Positions 3,996 to 6,191 of a stretch of DNA of 6,191 bases are shown in pieces. Source of the stretch: Puniceicoccales bacterium (GTDB lineage: Bacteria > Verrucomicrobiota > Verrucomicrobiae > Opitutales > LL51). The stretch is taken from contig JAITBR010000094.1 of the NCBI GenBank assembly GCA_031283485.1, positions 1-6,191 on the forward strand. Direction: 5' to 3'. Numbering within the stretch: the first letter of the stretch is position 1; every line of letters starts with the position of its first letter. Under the pieces are notes generated by a model. That model worked only from the letters and a program-made list of their open reading frames with translations. It did no database searches and was not told the DNA's origin. Made by a program: the position numbers and the translations under genes.

Positions 3996-6106
3996 TCGAC
4001 CGGCATGAACGCGATGAATTTGCTAAAAATTTAGCTCAAAATTTTTCTGTGATTGCCTCTCCGGGAACGGGAAAAACAACAGCCATTGCCGAACGCATTT
4101 CGAACCTGATACACTCGGGCATGCCAATAAAAAATTTTGCCGCTGTTACATACACGAACAAAGCGGCAAAGGAAATAAAGGAAAGGGTTTATTCGAAAAT
4201 TTTGTACAAAGGAGCAACCTCTGGAGCACTATTCAGCCGTCTAGACGAAATGTTTTTCGGTACGATTCACGGATTGTGCGCGCAATTCTTACGTGAGCAC
4301 CATGGGAAAGTCGGGTTAAGTGAGGATTTCGAAATCACCGATGATGATCGAGAACTTTGGCTTGAATTCTCCGCTTGCATAAATTCAATCATTGACAAAG
4401 TCGTCCCACCCGAATTGCGCCGTTACCTAACGAGTCATTTCAAGTTGGGCAATATCCTGGCAAAAGCACGCAAAATTATAACACCGGTTATCGGTAAAGC
4501 AAAATTTAATCCAATTCCTGCAGAAAATATGGTCGAATTGCTTAATTTCAAATCGATTCCTGCCGGGAAAGAAGAATTTCAAAGTTTCCAGGAAGATATC
4601 CGGATTTGGCTGCGTTTGCGAGGTACATGCCCGTTTCCTACGGTACCGCCAATCCGTGGAAAGAACAAGCAATTTCAAGAAAAAATACGCGAATACCTGC
4701 GATGGAAGTCGGATGCGGAAAGCTACTTCTCGAACAAAATTTCCGAAGAATATGTAGCGTTTAAGATTTTTCACAATGTTTTAAGCTACGGTGATTTGAT
4801 GGCACTTGCGCTGAAAATCCTGATCGATGGGGAATATGTGAAAAAACATGTGCAAAATTACAGCATAATCTTGGATGAAGCGCAGGACACAGACGAAATA
4901 CAGTTTAAAATTTTGCTAAATTTGGTGTCACCAAATCTTTACGAAAAAATTTTTGATGAAAGCGAATGTGGCGCGGCACAAACGGGAGCATTTTCGATGG
5001 TTGGCGATCCAAAACAGGCTATATATTCGGACAGAGCAAACGTAAAATTTTACCTTTCTGTGCACGATAAACTTGCCGAAAAACATTTTTTAAAACATTT
5101 GAGCTTCAGCGTCACAATGCGATGCTCAAATAAAATTGTTGAATTCGTGAACAATTCCTTTGGGAACGTATTCGCGGGAAGCAATGTAAATTTTATTCCA
5201 ATGCATGCTAAACGGGAGGCAAAGCAAGGTTGCGTAGAAATTTTAAATGGCGAGTCGATGGAAACATTGATTAAAATTTTTTCCAATAAAACGTGCAATG
5301 ACTTGGGAGTTAAAAATTTCAGCGAAGTTTGTATTCTAGCTCCGCGAAAATCATGGCTGAGTGAAATATCAAAATCATTTGTAGGCGACAGAGCACTGCC
5401 CAAAATGCAATTGGGATTTAGTGAATCGCTGGAAAATACCCCCTCCCTTCCAAAGTGGGTCGCTTCCGCATTGCATTTTATGAATAATATTTGTGATCAC
5501 CGCGAATTCGCTGGGATATTACGTGAAATTTTCGGAATAAGCACCCGAGAAATTATGCGATTTTTTAACCGCGGCAGCAGTGCTTTATGCGAACTGGTGC
5601 ACGCTGACTTTCTTGCGCTAAAACACGAGCAATTTCGCATGCACCTATCCAATTTTGTGCGCAAAATAATGGATAAATTTCATTTGATCCCGAGGATTCG
5701 ACTTCTAAATATTTTTTCCGAGGATGAAATAAACACGCACTATGAGTCGATCATGGACATCACCTATCGAACGGACTTGAGTTGTGACGATTTGGAGAGC
5801 AAAATTATAGAATTGTATAAAAATCCGCAAATAATTCCCATTCCAAATGAAGATTCTGTCCAACTTTTTTCATTCCATAAAAGTAAGGGGCTAGAATGGT
5901 CGGTGGTAATTTTGCCGTTCATGCACAGGGAGCGGAAATTGATGGGTCAAAAACTGACAACGGACGCCTTCGATAACGAGCGACGCATGCTCTTCGTTGC
6001 GTTCACAAGAGCTAAGGAAAAATTAATTATGATAGATGATTCTGCCCACTACACATCTCTCCGCAGAATCAACATAATTTCGTCCGCTTCGCTGATAGCA
6101 AATTGA
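3989..6106 (+). CDS. UvrD/AddA-like superfamily 1 DNA helicase, no nuclease domain
   Basis: This 705-residue protein carries the full set of SF1A helicase motifs: Walker A ASPGTGKTTA (23-32), motif Ia FAAVTYTNKAAKEIKERV (50-67), Ic GTIHGLCAQFLREHH (91-105), Walker B SIILDEAQDTDEIQ (292-305), motif III MVGDPKQAIYSDRAN (337-351), IV around MRCSNKIVEF (377-386), V FSFHKSKGLEWSVVILP (627-643) and VI NERRMLFVAFTRAKEKL (663-679). Such enzymes translocate 3' to 5' on single-stranded DNA in repair and recombination. Motifs Ia, Ic, III and V resemble AddA/RecB more than UvrD/Rep. The protein ends about 26 residues after motif VI, so the roughly 300-residue RecB-type nuclease domain of AddA is absent. 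The N-terminal Q-motif glutamine is not evident (LIDRHERDEF). The ATG overlaps the rsmE stop by 7 bp, implying coupled translation. No AddB/RecC partner is in the window. A specific symbol is not justified. Confidence 0.9.
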   Translation: MLIDRHERDEFAKNLAQNFSVIASPGTGKTTAIAERISNLIHSGMPIKNFAAVTYTNKAAKEIKERVYSKILYKGATSGALFSRLDEMFFGTIHGLCAQFLREHHGKVGLSEDFEITDDDRELWLEFSACINSIIDKVVPPELRRYLTSHFKLGNILAKARKIITPVIGKAKFNPIPAENMVELLNFKSIPAGKEEFQSFQEDIRIWLRLRGTCPFPTVPPIRGKNKQFQEKIREYLRWKSDAESYFSNKISEEYVAFKIFHNVLSYGDLMALALKILIDGEYVKKHVQNYSIILDEAQDTDEIQFKILLNLVSPNLYEKIFDESECGAAQTGAFSMVGDPKQAIYSDRANVKFYLSVHDKLAEKHFLKHLSFSVTMRCSNKIVEFVNNSFGNVFAGSNVNFIPMHAKREAKQGCVEILNGESMETLIKIFSNKTCNDLGVKNFSEVCILAPRKSWLSEISKSFVGDRALPKMQLGFSESLENTPSLPKWVASALHFMNNICDHREFAGILREIFGISTREIMRFFNRGSSALCELVHADFLALKHEQFRMHLSNFVRKIMDKFHLIPRIRLLNIFSEDEINTHYESIMDITYRTDLSCDDLESKIIELYKNPQIIPIPNEDSVQLFSFHKSKGLEWSVVILPFMHRERKLMGQKLTTDAFDNERRMLFVAFTRAKEKLIMIDDSAHYTSLRRINIISSASLIAN

Positions 6107-6111
6107 AAATT

Positions 6112-6191
6112 TTACCTGAAAACAAGACGATGAACATCATTCAAAACGGATTTGTAATCATCGGTTTTGATCAAAAACGACAGACCATCTT
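6112..6191 (-). CDS. C-terminus of probable aspartate kinase (partial)
   Basis: The last 25 codons of a minus-strand gene enter from the right edge and end at a TAA at 6114-6112. The peptide contains GLSFLIKTDDY followed by VLNDVHRLVF. This resembles the final ACT-domain strand and helix of aspartokinases; E. coli LysC ends with an equivalent FLVPGEDAEQVVQKLHSNLF. Aspartate kinase makes aspartyl phosphate, the first step toward lysine, threonine and methionine, and is controlled through its ACT domains. With 25 residues the call is tentative, and another ACT-domain protein is possible. The gene converges on the helicase gene with a 5-bp gap. A plus-strand frame starting ATG at 6130 is also open to the edge but looks less like protein. 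Confidence 0.4.
   Translation of the reverse strand, partial: DGLSFLIKTDDYKSVLNDVHRLVFR

Noticed and set aside
6130..6191. Plus-strand frame starting MNIIQNGFVII at the right edge
   Set aside because: It is only 20 codons, has no ribosome binding site, and overlaps a minus-strand peptide that resembles an aspartokinase C-terminus.

Overview
The window reads as a compact, moderately AT-rich bacterial chromosome segment (about 40% GC by eye) with eight or nine protein genes and no RNA genes, insertion sequences, CRISPR arrays or phage genes that I can see. The taxon cannot be fixed from the sequence. The pseudopilin leaders of the type seen here (basic residues, then R-A or G-A before FSLIE), the scarcity of Shine-Dalgarno sequences and the nuclease-less AddA/RecB-like helicase suit a member of the PVC group (Verrucomicrobiota/Opitutae-like) better than a proteobacterium. 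That is an inference and is weak.

Layout, left to right. Positions 1-234 (minus) hold the N-terminal part of an unrecognised, polar, probably disordered protein with the only strong ribosome binding site in the window. Positions 349-1002 (minus) encode a strongly acidic 217-residue protein of unknown function. A 135-bp divergent intergenic region follows, with a short inverted repeat and a possible promoter. Then comes a plus-strand operon of three overlapping pseudopilin genes, gspG-gspH-gspI (1138-2286), for a type II secretion pseudopilus. It stops 10 bp short of a convergent minus-strand gene pair: a 75-residue unknown protein (2297-2524) and, upstream of it, a single-pass membrane TPR protein resembling YfgM (2604-3224). 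That gene is divergent from a second plus-strand pair, rsmE (16S rRNA m3U1498 methyltransferase, 3276-3995) and a 705-residue UvrD/AddA-like superfamily 1 helicase (3989-6106), which overlap by 7 bp. The last 80 bases (minus) encode what looks like the C-terminus of an aspartate kinase (ACT domain).

Three themes link the genes. The gspGHI cassette supplies the major pseudopilin and two minor ones, but gspJ, gspK and the rest of the secretion machinery are not in the window. The YfgM-like protein would act at the inner membrane/periplasm interface, though on the opposite strand. rsmE and the helicase are translationally coupled housekeeping genes for ribosome modification and DNA repair. Both divergent junctions carry an inverted repeat containing the same 9-mer, CCATACAAT, which may be coincidence or a shared control site. 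I see no clear new defence or mobile system here; the most interesting points are unusual details of the pseudopilins, the mirrored start-codon palindrome, the helicase without a nuclease and the unrecognised small proteins.
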